Positions 18,297 to 26,848 of a DNA stretch of 64,000 nucleotides are shown here, in pieces. Position 1 is the stretch's first letter; each line of letters begins with the position of its first letter. The DNA comes from Dysgonomonadaceae bacterium zrk40. Lineage in GTDB: Bacteria > Bacteroidota > Bacteroidia > Bacteroidales > Dysgonomonadaceae. The notes beneath the pieces are model-generated. The model was not told the DNA's origin and made no database searches. It saw only the letters and a list, made by a program, of their open reading frames with translations. The stretch covers positions 124,001 through 188,000 of the forward strand of contig CP070276.1 of the NCBI GenBank assembly GCA_016916535.1. Direction: 5' to 3'. The position numbers and the translations under genes were made by a program.

Positions 18297-18752
18297 CTAG
18301 TGAATGGGCGGTATAAATGTCTCAAACGTGCTGTCGTCGTAGTAGATGATTATCTGTGTGATATTCTTTTCACGTTCCCTTTGCGGCGTAACTCTCTTTT
18401 CACCAGATTCTTTCATCTCAAAAGGGAGTTCCTTAAAGGCCATTTCCTGCGCATGATTTGTTTCACCCTTGCTCTTACCTTGTTCTGCGTTATCCTGGTG
18501 AAATAAATCGGGCTCTTTTGCGATGGCGTCGGGATCAATGCCCTCTTTAAAGATGGAACCGTTCCCATTGAGCAGCCAATCCGGATTGATGTAGTTCATT
18601 TCACCCAATATCTTTGTCACTACGTCCAGACTTGGATTGTTCCTGCCATTTAGTATATGGGAGATGACAGCACGGTTGATTTGCAATCTGTCGGCAAACT
18701 GTGTTGGCGACAAATGTTCGATTTCCATGATTTTTTTGATGCGATCTTTCAT
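18297..18752 (-). CDS. XRE-family DNA-binding regulator
   Basis: The start at 18752 (MKDRIKKIMEIEHLSPTQFA) gives a 151-residue protein; the longer start at 18806 overlaps the -7 box TACATTTG at 18813-18806. Residues about 5-60 form a helix-turn-helix of the Cro/CI type (SPTQFADRLQINRAVISHIL, NGRNNPSLDVVTKIL). The rest is polar and Glu/Lys-rich with a short hydrophobic C end (ITQIIIYYDDSTFETF). It is probably a repressor of its own promoter or of a nearby gene. It is followed on the other side by about 870 bp with no convincing gene, with several ACAAAT/ATTTGT words near the promoter that could be operators. Confidence 0.85.
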   Translation of the reverse strand: MKDRIKKIMEIEHLSPTQFADRLQINRAVISHILNGRNNPSLDVVTKILGEMNYINPDWLLNGNGSIFKEGIDPDAIAKEPDLFHQDNAEQGKSKGETNHAQEMAFKELPFEMKESGEKRVTPQREREKNITQIIIYYDDSTFETFIPPIH

Positions 18753-19625
18753 AGCGTCACTGTATGGGGTTGCATGAATATTTATACACCTCTCCGAGTG
18801 GTTCACAAATGTATGAATTTTATTTTACAAATGGTAAACAATGCTGTATGGATTTGTAGTTTACAAAAGAATAAATGTTGTGGTACATTTGTATCGGCAC
18901 AAATCTACTTAACCACATCAAAGCCTGAACAGGTGATAAGTATAACTTAATAATATTTACTCATATAATTGATATATAAGATATTAATAACCTAAAATGA
19001 TTCGTATTTAACAAATAAATGCCGTGATGAACTCCATCTCCCGATACAATCTAATCCAAAACTTGAAATAACTTATATGATGCTCTTATTGATAAGAAGT
19101 TGTTTGTTCAACCTACTCTGTCGCATTGATTGTTAAAGGACAAATATAAGAATTGTATCCTATTATGGAATTGTAACAGGCAACCGGTTCGACAAATGTA
19201 TCGCGTTTTTATCATCACATTTGTAAATCGCGTTTTTATTTTACTCCATTGGGACAGCTGTGTAATTATTGAATTGTCGTTGCATAGATAACCGGGTGTT
19301 TGCTTTCGGGGAATCAATTCACTCCAGAAATATGCGTTGGGCTCGTTGCAATGAGCTCAATTCCTCCTGAGGGGCCTCTTTCCCCATACTTCCCTTGTCA
19401 GTGACACTTTATTCTGCTCCTGAGCCTTTAAAATATTCCTATCTGTATGATATTCCGTAAAATAGTATCGTTTTATCATGTTTGGAATTTCACATCAGAA
19501 AAGTGAGAAGGAAGCTGAACCCTACAGCAGCAACATTTGTTATAGTTCAATGATGATCTGCTGTTGCAATGAGACTTTAATCTCCCGACAGGTCAGATCA
19601 TGCTAACAATTAAACAGAACATAGT
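18753..19625. other. Long gene-free region upstream of glutathione peroxidase
   Basis: This AT-rich 873-bp stretch has no convincing protein gene. The only longer frame (19108-19317, minus) has no family likeness and an unlikely composition. The region holds -7-like boxes (18806-18813 minus, 18884-18891 plus), repeated ACAAAT/ATTTGT words near the XRE gene, and a 13-bp direct repeat at 19200 and 19227. No tRNA was recognised. It may be a decayed gene, a regulatory zone or an unrecognised RNA gene. Confidence 0.5.
19200..19239. repeat. Direct repeat ATCGCGTTTTTAT, two copies
   Basis: Identical 13-mers start at 19200 and 19227 (27 bp apart), each preceded by a related ACAAATGT / ACATTTGTAA word. 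GC-containing words of this kind stand out in the AT-rich surroundings. Confidence 0.6.
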
Positions 19626-20246
19626 ATGGAAAAGAGATGGGGCGGCATGATGATTGCACTCCTTTTAATAATCATCACACCGGGATGCAATGGTCAGAAC
19701 AGACAGCAACAGGCAGCAAAAGAGGTGACGACAGATTTACCCGGCATTGAGAGCCGAAATTCCAAAAGTACGCTGCACGACTTCAAGGTGACAGACATCG
19801 ACGGGAATGAATTCGACCTGGCTACGCTGAAAGGTAAAAAGGTGTTGGTGGTGAACGTCGCCTCCCGTTGCGGATTGACTCCCCAGTATGAGGATTTGCA
19901 GAAACTATACAGCACCTATCAGGATAAGAATTTCACAATCATTGGATTCCCGGCGAACAACTTCAATGATCAGGAACCCGGCACGAATCAGGAGATCAAA
20001 GAGTTCTGCACCGGCAATTATGGGGTCACCTTCCCAATGATGGATAAGATCAGCGTGAAGGGCGATGAGATAGCACCGCTCTACAGCTGGCTCACCCAAA
20101 AGGCTGAGAACGGTGTGTTGGACCAGGAGGTGACCTGGAATTTTCAGAAATACATGATTGATGAGCAGGGACACCTGGTGGATGTGGTGATGCCCCGTGA
20201 GAGTCCCCTGAGCGATAAGATTATCGACTGGATCCGGCAGGACTAA
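19626..20246 (+). CDS. Lipoprotein glutathione/thioredoxin peroxidase
   Basis: This 206-residue protein begins with a lipoprotein signal (IIITPGC-N), placing it in the envelope, and then a linker of about 30 residues. The GPx domain has VNVASRCGLTPQYEDLQKLY with the peroxidatic residue as Cys not selenocysteine, GFPANNFNDQEPGTNQEIKE, FCTGNYGVTFPMMDKI, and the WNFQKYMID block that completes the Cys-Gln-Trp-Asn tetrad. It probably reduces peroxides or lipid hydroperoxides with a thioredoxin-like partner. The 3' end overlaps holA by 4 bp on the other strand. Confidence 0.9.
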   Translation: MEKRWGGMMIALLLIIITPGCNGQNRQQQAAKEVTTDLPGIESRNSKSTLHDFKVTDIDGNEFDLATLKGKKVLVVNVASRCGLTPQYEDLQKLYSTYQDKNFTIIGFPANNFNDQEPGTNQEIKEFCTGNYGVTFPMMDKISVKGDEIAPLYSWLTQKAENGVLDQEVTWNFQKYMIDEQGHLVDVVMPRESPLSDKIIDWIRQD

Positions 20247-21265
20247 TGCATGATACGATAGACCAGTTCGCGCAGCAGTTCATACTGCGTGGCGGAAACG
20301 TTGTCCACCCCTTTTGAGGCGGCATCGAAACGTCGCAAGTAAGAGATGATCTCCATCACCTTGGCTGCACTGTAATGCCTCAGTCCGGTCATGTAATCGC
20401 GTGCAAAAAAGCTGCTCCTGATCTGCAATGCAGCCATCACCGACTGTTCATCCCTGCTCGGGAGCCAGTAGCACTCCAACAGGTTGCTGAAGTAATTGAA
20501 GAGGACAGCCACTGTAGCCATCATCGGGTATTCCTTAGGGTTTTTGCCGAAGTGATCCACAATGCGGTTTGCCGTCAGCAGATCCTTGCGGATGATTGCC
20601 TTCTGCAGTTCGAAGGTATTGAAGTCCTTGCTGATGCCCACATTTTGTTCTACCAGTTCAGCGGTCACCCTCTTGTTGCCGGCAGGAAGTGATACCATCA
20701 GTTTTTCCAGCTGGGGGATTAGTTTGCTGATGTCGTTACCCACATAATCGGTAAGCATCTGTGCCGACTTCTCGTCGATGGTGATCGACTGTTCCCTGAA
20801 CCAGGAGACAATGAACGGGGGAATTTGATTGTCGTACAGTTTTTTCGATTCAAAAACCACCCCAATCCTCTCTATGTTTTTCACCAATGCCTTCCGTTTG
20901 TCTACCTTGCCGTGGCGGTAGTTGATCACCATCACGGTTGATGGCATTGGATTGCTGACATAATGATCCAGTTCCTCAAACTTAGGAAGATTCTGGGCCT
21001 CTTTCACCACGATCAGCTGATGTTCTGCCATCATGGGATATCTGCGCGCCGCCGCGATGATGGTATGCACATCGGAATCCACACCGTAAAAGGTGAGCAT
21101 GTTGAAATCCTTCTCCGTTTCGGTGAGCACCTTTTCTTCCAGCAGATCGGTGAGACGGTCAATGAAGTAACCCTCATCCCCCATCAACAGGTAGACCGGA
21201 TGAAAGTGTCCCTGCAGGATATCGGCACGGATGGCCTCGTAGCTGTTTTTGGTTGATGCTGCCAT
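20243..21265 (-). CDS. holA: DNA polymerase III subunit delta
   Basis: This 340-residue clamp-loader subunit opens the beta clamp. The N-terminal RILQG-like segment ADILQGHFHPVYLLMGDEGY, the FNMLTFYGVD region, and RRYPMMAEHQLIVVKEAQNL fit the HolA N domain; LTDYVGNDISKLIPQLEKLM and the C-terminal LRRFDAASKGVDN block match the collar. Length is normal. It follows amn on the same strand after 22 bp, a likely operon, and converges with the glutathione peroxidase gene with a 4-bp overlap of 3' ends. Confidence 0.93.
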   Translation of the reverse strand: MAASTKNSYEAIRADILQGHFHPVYLLMGDEGYFIDRLTDLLEEKVLTETEKDFNMLTFYGVDSDVHTIIAAARRYPMMAEHQLIVVKEAQNLPKFEELDHYVSNPMPSTVMVINYRHGKVDKRKALVKNIERIGVVFESKKLYDNQIPPFIVSWFREQSITIDEKSAQMLTDYVGNDISKLIPQLEKLMVSLPAGNKRVTAELVEQNVGISKDFNTFELQKAIIRKDLLTANRIVDHFGKNPKEYPMMATVAVLFNYFSNLLECYWLPSRDEQSVMAALQIRSSFFARDYMTGLRHYSAAKVMEIISYLRRFDAASKGVDNVSATQYELLRELVYRIMH

Positions 21266-21287
21266 TGTTCAGGATTTGTAGTGGAGG

Positions 21288-22064
21288 TCACCAGTCGAAA
21301 CGGAGGTGCTTGATGGTGGATCCGTTGTTCATGATGGAGGAGAGCGATTTGATACCTATCTTCACATGCTCTTCCACGAAGTTCTCGGTGACATGCTGGT
21401 CACTCTTCTCTGTTTTCACGCCGGTGGAGATCAATGGTTGGTCGGAGACCAACAACAGTGCTCCGGTGGAGATATGGTTGGCAAAACCACAGGTGAAGAT
21501 CGTGGCGGTCTCCATATCAACTGCCAGGGCACGTACCTGCCGGAGGTATCCCTTGAAGTCATCGTCGTACTCCCACACACGGCGGTTGGTGGTGTAGACG
21601 GTCCCGGTCCAGTAGTCCCTCCCGAAGTCGCGGATGTTGGATGAGACTGCACGCAGGAGGCTGAATGCCGGTAGTGAGGGTACTTCTGGTGGGAAGTAGT
21701 CATTGGAGGTTCCCTCGCCTCTGATGGCAGCAATGGGTAGGATGTAATCCCCCAGCTCACTGCGTGCTTTCAGGCCGCCGCACTTGCCCAGGAAGAGGAC
21801 TGCCGTAGGCTTCACGGCGCTCAGCAGATCCATCACCGTGGCTGCATTGGCACTGCCCATTCCGAAGTTGATGATGGTGATTCCCTCGGCGGAGGCGTTT
21901 GGCATGTTGGCATCGGCACCCAAAATGGGCACCTTGAAGTGCTCCGCGAAGATCTCCACATACTTCTGAAAGTTGGTCAGCAGGATAAAGCCGGTGAAAT
22001 CGGCAAGAGCTCTTTTGGTGTACCTGGGAAGCCAGTTCTCCACGATTTCTTGTTTCGTTCTCAT
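21288..22064 (-). CDS. amn: AMP nucleosidase (short form)
   Basis: This 258-residue protein belongs to the nucleoside phosphorylase fold and matches the short AMP nucleosidases of Bacteroidetes, which hydrolyse AMP to adenine and ribose 5-phosphate. Seen are INFGMGSANAATVMDLLSAV, FLGKCGGLK, IAAIRGEGTSNDYFPPEVP, AVDMETATIFTCGFANHI with the Glu that binds ribose, and VSDQPLISTGVKTEKSD. It lacks the long N domain of the E. coli enzyme. A TATCTTTG box lies at 22115-22108. It is divergent from the HsdR-N gene and probably co-transcribed with holA. Confidence 0.9.
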   Translation of the reverse strand: MRTKQEIVENWLPRYTKRALADFTGFILLTNFQKYVEIFAEHFKVPILGADANMPNASAEGITIINFGMGSANAATVMDLLSAVKPTAVLFLGKCGGLKARSELGDYILPIAAIRGEGTSNDYFPPEVPSLPAFSLLRAVSSNIRDFGRDYWTGTVYTTNRRVWEYDDDFKGYLRQVRALAVDMETATIFTCGFANHISTGALLLVSDQPLISTGVKTEKSDQHVTENFVEEHVKIGIKSLSSIMNNGSTIKHLRFDW

Positions 22065-22074
22065 AAAAAAACGC

Positions 22075-22115
22075 TATTTTTGTTCAGAGCGAACCCTGTT
22101 ATACAAACAAAGATA
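22075..22115. promoter_or_regulatory. Divergent promoter region of amn and the HsdR-N gene
   Basis: A plus-strand TATTTTTG (22075-22082) points to the HsdR-N gene at 22120, and a minus-strand TATCTTTG (22115-22108) points to amn at 22064. The two -7 boxes are 25 bp apart, so the promoters overlap. Confidence 0.45.
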
Positions 22116-22119
22116 CAAT

Positions 22120-22590
22120 ATGTACCCGTTAAATTTGCCATCCTACGATGCAAAAATCAGAAAAAAGGGCGAGTCGCAGGAGATATTTGATCCTCTGCGC
22201 AGGAAGTATGTGGTGCTGACACCTGAGGAGTGGGTTCGCCAACATTTCGTGAACTACCTGGTTCAGGTGAAAGGTTATCCTGCCTCACGCATCGCCAATG
22301 AAACTGCCATACGGCTCAATTCGCTCTCTCGCAGATGCGATACGGTAGTATATGACAAGCAGTTGGAACCGCTGATGATCCTGGAATACAAGGAACCAAG
22401 GGTGACAATCACCCAGCAGGTATTCGACCAGGTGGCGCGCTACAACAGCGTGCTGCGGGTGCCTTACATTGTAGTTTCAAACGGCATCAGTCACTTCTGT
22501 TACCGGATCGATTTCACCACGCTTGCCTACCAGTTTCTGACCGATATACCGTTCTACAGTGAGTTGTCAGAATTGAACCTTGAACTATGA
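22120..22590 (+). CDS. HsdR N-terminal-like (type I restriction nuclease domain) protein
   Basis: The start at 22120 (MYPLNLPSYDAKIRKKGESQ) is chosen because the longer open frame lies inside amn. The 156-residue protein is the type_I_rest_N / HSDR_N_2 domain alone: EEWVRQHFVNYLVQVKGYPA, RCDTVVYDKQLEPLMILEYK with the Asp and Glu-x-Lys of the PD-(D/E)XK fold, and VLRVPYIVVSNGISHFCYRI. In type I restriction enzymes this fold cuts DNA; here there is no helicase, methylase or specificity gene around it. Bacteroidetes commonly carry this small protein as a conserved gene of unknown role. It converges with panB 24 bp away. Confidence 0.85.
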   Translation: MYPLNLPSYDAKIRKKGESQEIFDPLRRKYVVLTPEEWVRQHFVNYLVQVKGYPASRIANETAIRLNSLSRRCDTVVYDKQLEPLMILEYKEPRVTITQQVFDQVARYNSVLRVPYIVVSNGISHFCYRIDFTTLAYQFLTDIPFYSELSELNLEL

Positions 22591-22614
22591 AATTCAAACT
22601 TACTAACCTGCCAA

Positions 22615-23448
22615 CTAGTAAGACTCCTTTTCTGAGGGGAAATCAGCCGTTTTAACGTCCTTAATGTAGTTTTGTACGGCAATGGTTATCTCTTCGAATA
22701 AATTGGCGTAGCGGCGCAGGAAACGGGGTGAAAAGCCCTTGTTCAGCCCCAGCATGTCGTGCATCACCAATACCTGACCATCCACATGGTGGCCGGCGCC
22801 GATACCGATGACCGGTATTGTCAGCTCATCCGCAACTTTTTTTGCCAGCATAGAAGGTATCTTCTCCAGCACCAATGAGCAGCAACCCGCCTCTTGCAGC
22901 AGGTGGGCATCGTCCACCAGTCTCATTGCTTCCACTTCATCTTCAGCTCTTACTGCATAGGTGCCATACTTGTTGATCGACTGGGGCATCAGTCCCAGGT
23001 GACCCATGATGGGGATGCCGGCGCTGAGAATCAGCTTCACCGATTCCATGATCTCCCTGCCCCCTTCCAGCTTGAGGCAATCGGCTCCCGTCTCCTTCAT
23101 GATCCGTACCGCGTTGGCCACCGCTTCCCGGGGGTTTCCCTGGTAGCTTCCGAAAGGCATGTCGATCACCACCATGGCTCTCTTCACACCGTTCATCACT
23201 GACTTACCGTGGTAAATCATCTGCTCTACGGTCATGGGCAGCGTGGTGGTATTGCCCACCATCACGTTCGATGCCGAGTCGCCCACCAGGATCACATCCA
23301 TCCCGGCCTGGTCGATCACAGTCGCCATTGAGTAATCGTATGCCGTAAGCATCGATATTTTCTCACCCCGTTGTTTCATTTCCATCAGACGGTGGGTGGT
23401 CACTTTTCTTTTGTCGTCTGTGGTTAGATAACCTTTCTGCTGTTCCAT
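22615..23448 (-). CDS. panB: 3-methyl-2-oxobutanoate hydroxymethyltransferase
   Basis: This 277-residue TIM-barrel enzyme makes ketopantoate from 2-oxoisovalerate and methylenetetrahydrofolate, the first step of pantothenate synthesis. Seen are [40 protein letters not shown] with the metal Asp, [20 protein letters not shown] with the substrate Lys, [28 protein letters not shown] with the catalytic Glu, and [20 protein letters not shown]. Length is normal. A -7 box TACCTTTG lies at 23487-23480. It stands as a single gene. Confidence 0.97.
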   Translation of the reverse strand: MEQQKGYLTTDDKRKVTTHRLMEMKQRGEKISMLTAYDYSMATVIDQAGMDVILVGDSASNVMVGNTTTLPMTVEQMIYHGKSVMNGVKRAMVVIDMPFGSYQGNPREAVANAVRIMKETGADCLKLEGGREIMESVKLILSAGIPIMGHLGLMPQSINKYGTYAVRAEDEVEAMRLVDDAHLLQEAGCCSLVLEKIPSMLAKKVADELTIPVIGIGAGHHVDGQVLVMHDMLGLNKGFSPRFLRRYANLFEEITIAVQNYIKDVKTADFPSEKESY

Positions 23449-23588
23449 AGGGATACTTGTATAATTGTATTGTAAGCTGCAAAGGTACTATTTTTCGCAA
23501 TACAGGTAATTCAAGTTTCGCATGTTTCTCTCTTGACGGTTTATGCGATTATTTTGATTGAAGTATTGCTTGTGAAACCTGAAAAGGT

Positions 23589-23624
23589 AAAAAAAAGCCG
23601 GGAGTTGAATTCCCGGCTTTTGAT
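23589..23624. terminator. Bidirectional terminator next to the FadL-like gene
   Basis: GCCGGGA (23597-23603) pairs with TCCCGGC (23611-23617). A run of eight A lies on the left and TTTTGATATTTTTT on the right, so both strands have a T tail; it ends the outer-membrane protein transcript at 23642. Confidence 0.8.
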
Positions 23625-23641
23625 ATTTTTTGTCAGCTTGT

Positions 23642-25204
23642 TCAAAACTTGTATCCCAATGTGATCAAACCTTTCAGGCTGTTGTTGTTCATCTTAAAAG
23701 GCGATGCATCAACAGAGAGTGTTGCCCCATCGTAATAGTTGGGGAAGGGATAGAGATCATCGGTCTGAGTGCTGTATACCACGGCCATATCGAGGAAGAA
23801 ATTCCTGTTGAAGCGATAACCGAGTCCCCCTGTCAGGTAGTTGGTGTCTCCCTCCATCCGGTAGATGGTGTTTGATCCAACGATGGCTGCATCACCGAAC
23901 TCAACCAGGTCACTGTCGTAGGGGTTTTGCATCCAGGCATAGCCGAGACGACCGGAGAACTGCTGTGTGAAGCGATATTCCATACCTGCACGGATGGTCG
24001 ATGCCGGCCGGAAATCCATCGCGATATACTCATTGTCCTCTTCATACCAATCCTCCTCATCGTTGGCTCCGGAGGGGAGCGCAAGCTTCATTTTAGAGTA
24101 GTCCGTCATCTCGTAGTCGAGACTTGCAATGAAACGGCTTCCCAATACTGTAGCGATGCTGGCCACCAGCTTGCCGGGCGTTTTCAGGTCGTAATCGTTG
24201 ATAAATGACTTCGAGCTGGTTACTGCCGGTTGATAATCGGGATCTGTAATATATGCTCCCATGTCGTCATCAATCTGCGCTTCATAGGTCTCGGTCAGAG
24301 CGTACCATGTAGGAGTATGGTAAGCCAGCCCCAGACGCAGCTCGTTCACCGGGCGGTAAATGGCTCCTATCTTGGCACTGACACCGGCACCGCTGGTGGT
24401 TAGCCAATTGGTTAGGGTGTAACCGCCATTGTTGAAATCTTCCAGATAATCGGATGTCAGGCTATAGGATATATCCTTGATAGAGAGTGCAAAGCCCAGG
24501 TTGAGTACGTTACCAATGGTGGTTCCCACGGTGAAGTCGTAGTTGTCAATGTATCCTCTTTCACGAAGACGGATCTCATTGATCGGACCGGGCTCTGTTG
24601 TCACCGGTTCATATTTATATTTTTTTTCTTCATCATCATACACCGGGTCAATCAACCAGGAGTTGTAGCCGAGCACTGTCAGCCAGGGCATATCATTCGA
24701 AAATGGATCGGGGAGATTGTCTCCCATCTCCAGGTAGAGGGGGTCATATCCGGCGCTGTTCCTGGCCATGTAATCGATCAACGTACCCTTGGCGGTGCCA
24801 ATCGCAGAGACATTCCTGTCGAACGACTGCAGCTTGTTGTAGGAGAAGCCGAAGTTTACCACCGGCATCATGTCGTTGCGCAGCGGGAAGTAACCTACAA
24901 AGCCGAGGTTGTCCATGTTGAAGCGGGTTTTACTGGCTGTCTGTCCCCCCACAACAGATTGGTTGTTGGAGAGATTGAAAGTACCCACCACCTCTGAAGT
25001 GCGATACACCCCGATGCCGGCAGGATTGATGGCCAGGGCGCTCTGGTCGCCCCCCAGCGCACCGAAGGCACCGCCCATTGACATGGCGCGTGCCGTGCCG
25101 TAAAGTCCCTCACGTGAGAAGCGCAAGGCATCCACCTCTCCCTGTGCGAAGAGAGAGGAGGACAAGATGAGCAAAGAACTGACAAGATATGTGATTTTAT
25201 TCAT
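23642..25204 (-). CDS. FadL/OmpP1/TodX-family outer membrane protein
   Basis: This 520-residue protein has a signal peptide ending SLFAQ, followed by the family start EVDALRFSREGLYGTARAMS and MGGAFGALGGDQSALAINPA, the hatch region with its conserved NPAG. Alternating hydrophobic strands and aromatic ends continue to the C terminus, which finishes on LKGLITLGYKF with a terminal aromatic residue as in outer-membrane barrels. Relatives import long-chain fatty acids or other hydrophobic molecules; Bacteroidetes members are often labelled hemin receptor, but no haem motif is seen. It lies 54 bp after the low-complexity protein gene and may share its transcript. Confidence 0.9.
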   Translation of the reverse strand: MNKITYLVSSLLILSSSLFAQGEVDALRFSREGLYGTARAMSMGGAFGALGGDQSALAINPAGIGVYRTSEVVGTFNLSNNQSVVGGQTASKTRFNMDNLGFVGYFPLRNDMMPVVNFGFSYNKLQSFDRNVSAIGTAKGTLIDYMARNSAGYDPLYLEMGDNLPDPFSNDMPWLTVLGYNSWLIDPVYDDEEKKYKYEPVTTEPGPINEIRLRERGYIDNYDFTVGTTIGNVLNLGFALSIKDISYSLTSDYLEDFNNGGYTLTNWLTTSGAGVSAKIGAIYRPVNELRLGLAYHTPTWYALTETYEAQIDDDMGAYITDPDYQPAVTSSKSFINDYDLKTPGKLVASIATVLGSRFIASLDYEMTDYSKMKLALPSGANDEEDWYEEDNEYIAMDFRPASTIRAGMEYRFTQQFSGRLGYAWMQNPYDSDLVEFGDAAIVGSNTIYRMEGDTNYLTGGLGYRFNRNFFLDMAVVYSTQTDDLYPFPNYYDGATLSVDASPFKMNNNSLKGLITLGYKF

Positions 25205-25258
25205 ATTGTGCTGACATTATGTTTATTCGAAACGATTCTATTCGTACGTTACTCCTGT

Positions 25259-26623
25259 TTACCTACGTCCGCCACCGGAGCTGCGACCGGATGATCCGGA
25301 GCTGCGACTGGATGAACCGGAGCTGCGACTGGATGAACCGGAGCTGGATGATGAGCTGCGGCTGGGAGCCGAGTAAGTAGAACTACTTCTCGTGGAACTG
25401 TTGCTCCTCGATGGGGTGCTGTATGTTGAAGAGCGGTTCGACTGTGTACTACGGGAGGGAGCGGTGTAACTCCTGTTCCGGGTAGTGGTGGTAGAACGCT
25501 GATAGGTTGATCCACTTCTGCCGGTGGTAGTTGAACTACGTTGGTATGTTCTTTCGCTGCTGCTTCTGCCGGTTGAATAGCTTCCGGTGCGGCTGCTGGG
25601 AGCAGTACCGTAAATCGATCTGTTGCGGGTAGTCCCACTCCGATCAATGACCCTTCCTGTTCTGGAATCAAGAACCCTGCCATTGTTGTCGATGATGCGT
25701 GTTCTGGGTGTGCCTGCCACACTGCGGTTGGTTGACGTGGCATTTCTACCGGAGAGGGTGCTGCGCGTATTGCTGCTGGCACTTCTACCGGAAAGGGTTG
25801 AACGTGTTGATGCTGATGAGCGGCTTGCGAGGCCGGTTGTGCTTGCGCTGCTCCTGTTGGCTGAGCTTCTTCTGTATATCCCGCTGCTACGACCGGATCT
25901 GTTCTGTGTCAAACTGCTGTAATAGCCGTCATTAAAACCATGTGAGTAGCCGCCTCCATAACCGTAGTAGCCGTAATAGCCACCATAGCCGTAATAGCTG
26001 CCGTAACCGTAATACCATGGATCATACCATCCACCGTAGTACCAGGGGCTGTGCCAGCGACTGTAATACCAGGGACTGTGCCAGCGACTCCATCCATAGT
26101 AGGATCCGAAGCCATACCAGGGATCGTACCAGCCGCTGTAATACCAGGGATCATACCAGGGATAGTAACCCATTCCCCAGCCCATGCCGTAGTAATAATT
26201 TGATTCCCATCCGCGGTTGTTGTAGTTCTCGTAGAGATCATCCCCCACGTAAACAATCACCTCATCGGCACCGGTAATCTTGATGCTCGATTCAGGATCG
26301 TGGAAACGGACAATACGATCTGTATACTGATAATCCTCATATTCGAGTGAATCATTTTCATATGCCTCGTCACCGGCAGGTAGATCATTTGTGCTCCTCC
26401 GGTTGTATTCATCCACATCTCTGCCGTTGGCCTGTATCTCCATGCCTGTGGCATCACCCTGTACGATGACTACCTTTTTCTTCTGCGGTTCTTGCTGTTT
26501 CACCTCTGCTTTCACCCTCTCCTTTTGAGTTGGATCTGCATAGATATCATCCCATTCCTGGGCGAAACCGAAGAAAGGTATGGCTGTCAACATAACTGCC
26601 AGTAAAATTTTATTCGTTTTCAT
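25259..26623 (-). CDS. Secreted low-complexity protein with Tyr/Trp/Gly repeats and a Ser/Arg-rich tail
   Basis: This 454-residue protein has a signal peptide ending FFGFAQ and an acidic polar N part (to about residue 130). Residues about 140-225 are a run of aromatic repeats such as WYDPWYY, SRWHSPWYY and YGSYYGYGGYYG. The remaining 200 residues are almost only Ser, Arg, Thr, Gly, Asn and Tyr, with a short ordered island near residue 310 (RIIDNNGRVLDSRTGRVIDR). No family function is recognised. Such composition suggests an adhesive, matrix-like or phase-separating envelope protein, which is inference. It is preceded by a strong promoter and a 185-nt leader, and followed by the FadL-like porin. 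Confidence 0.75.
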   Translation of the reverse strand: MKTNKILLAVMLTAIPFFGFAQEWDDIYADPTQKERVKAEVKQQEPQKKKVVIVQGDATGMEIQANGRDVDEYNRRSTNDLPAGDEAYENDSLEYEDYQYTDRIVRFHDPESSIKITGADEVIVYVGDDLYENYNNRGWESNYYYGMGWGMGYYPWYDPWYYSGWYDPWYGFGSYYGWSRWHSPWYYSRWHSPWYYGGWYDPWYYGYGSYYGYGGYYGYYGYGGGYSHGFNDGYYSSLTQNRSGRSSGIYRRSSANRSSASTTGLASRSSASTRSTLSGRSASSNTRSTLSGRNATSTNRSVAGTPRTRIIDNNGRVLDSRTGRVIDRSGTTRNRSIYGTAPSSRTGSYSTGRSSSERTYQRSSTTTGRSGSTYQRSTTTTRNRSYTAPSRSTQSNRSSTYSTPSRSNSSTRSSSTYSAPSRSSSSSSGSSSRSSGSSSRSSGSSGRSSGGGRR

Positions 26624-26815
26624 TGTTTCTCCCCATTTATTTGTGTTTACGATCTGTTTTATCTTTATTCTCTGACACCAATCAATTGAGATAGTTTAAT
26701 GGTGCATCCTTTTTTTTACGTTACAACATCACCTGATCTCAGGATAGCAGGATAGGAAGTCCATTGAAAAGACGTTAGCGGCCACCAAACGCTGCGTTTC
26801 TTTTGGTTAAAAAAA

Positions 26816-26848
26816 CAAAAATAGACAGCTCAGAGATTGATTTCCAAA
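26816..26848 (-). promoter_or_regulatory. Promoter of the low-complexity protein gene
   Basis: On the minus strand TTTG (26848-26845), a 21-bp spacer and TATTTTTG (26823-26816) match both consensus boxes. The -33 box is inside the last codons of the upstream hydrolase gene. It predicts a long leader of about 185 nt to the ATG at 26623. Confidence 0.65.

Noticed and set aside
19108-19317. 69-residue minus-strand frame in the gene-free region
   Set aside because: No signal, motif or family resemblance, poor composition, and -7-like boxes lie inside it.
25259-26300. Regular repeats within the low-complexity gene looked like a possible CRISPR or satellite
   Set aside because: The repeats keep one reading frame, encode Tyr/Trp/Gly or Ser/Arg units, and have no unique spacers of constant length.
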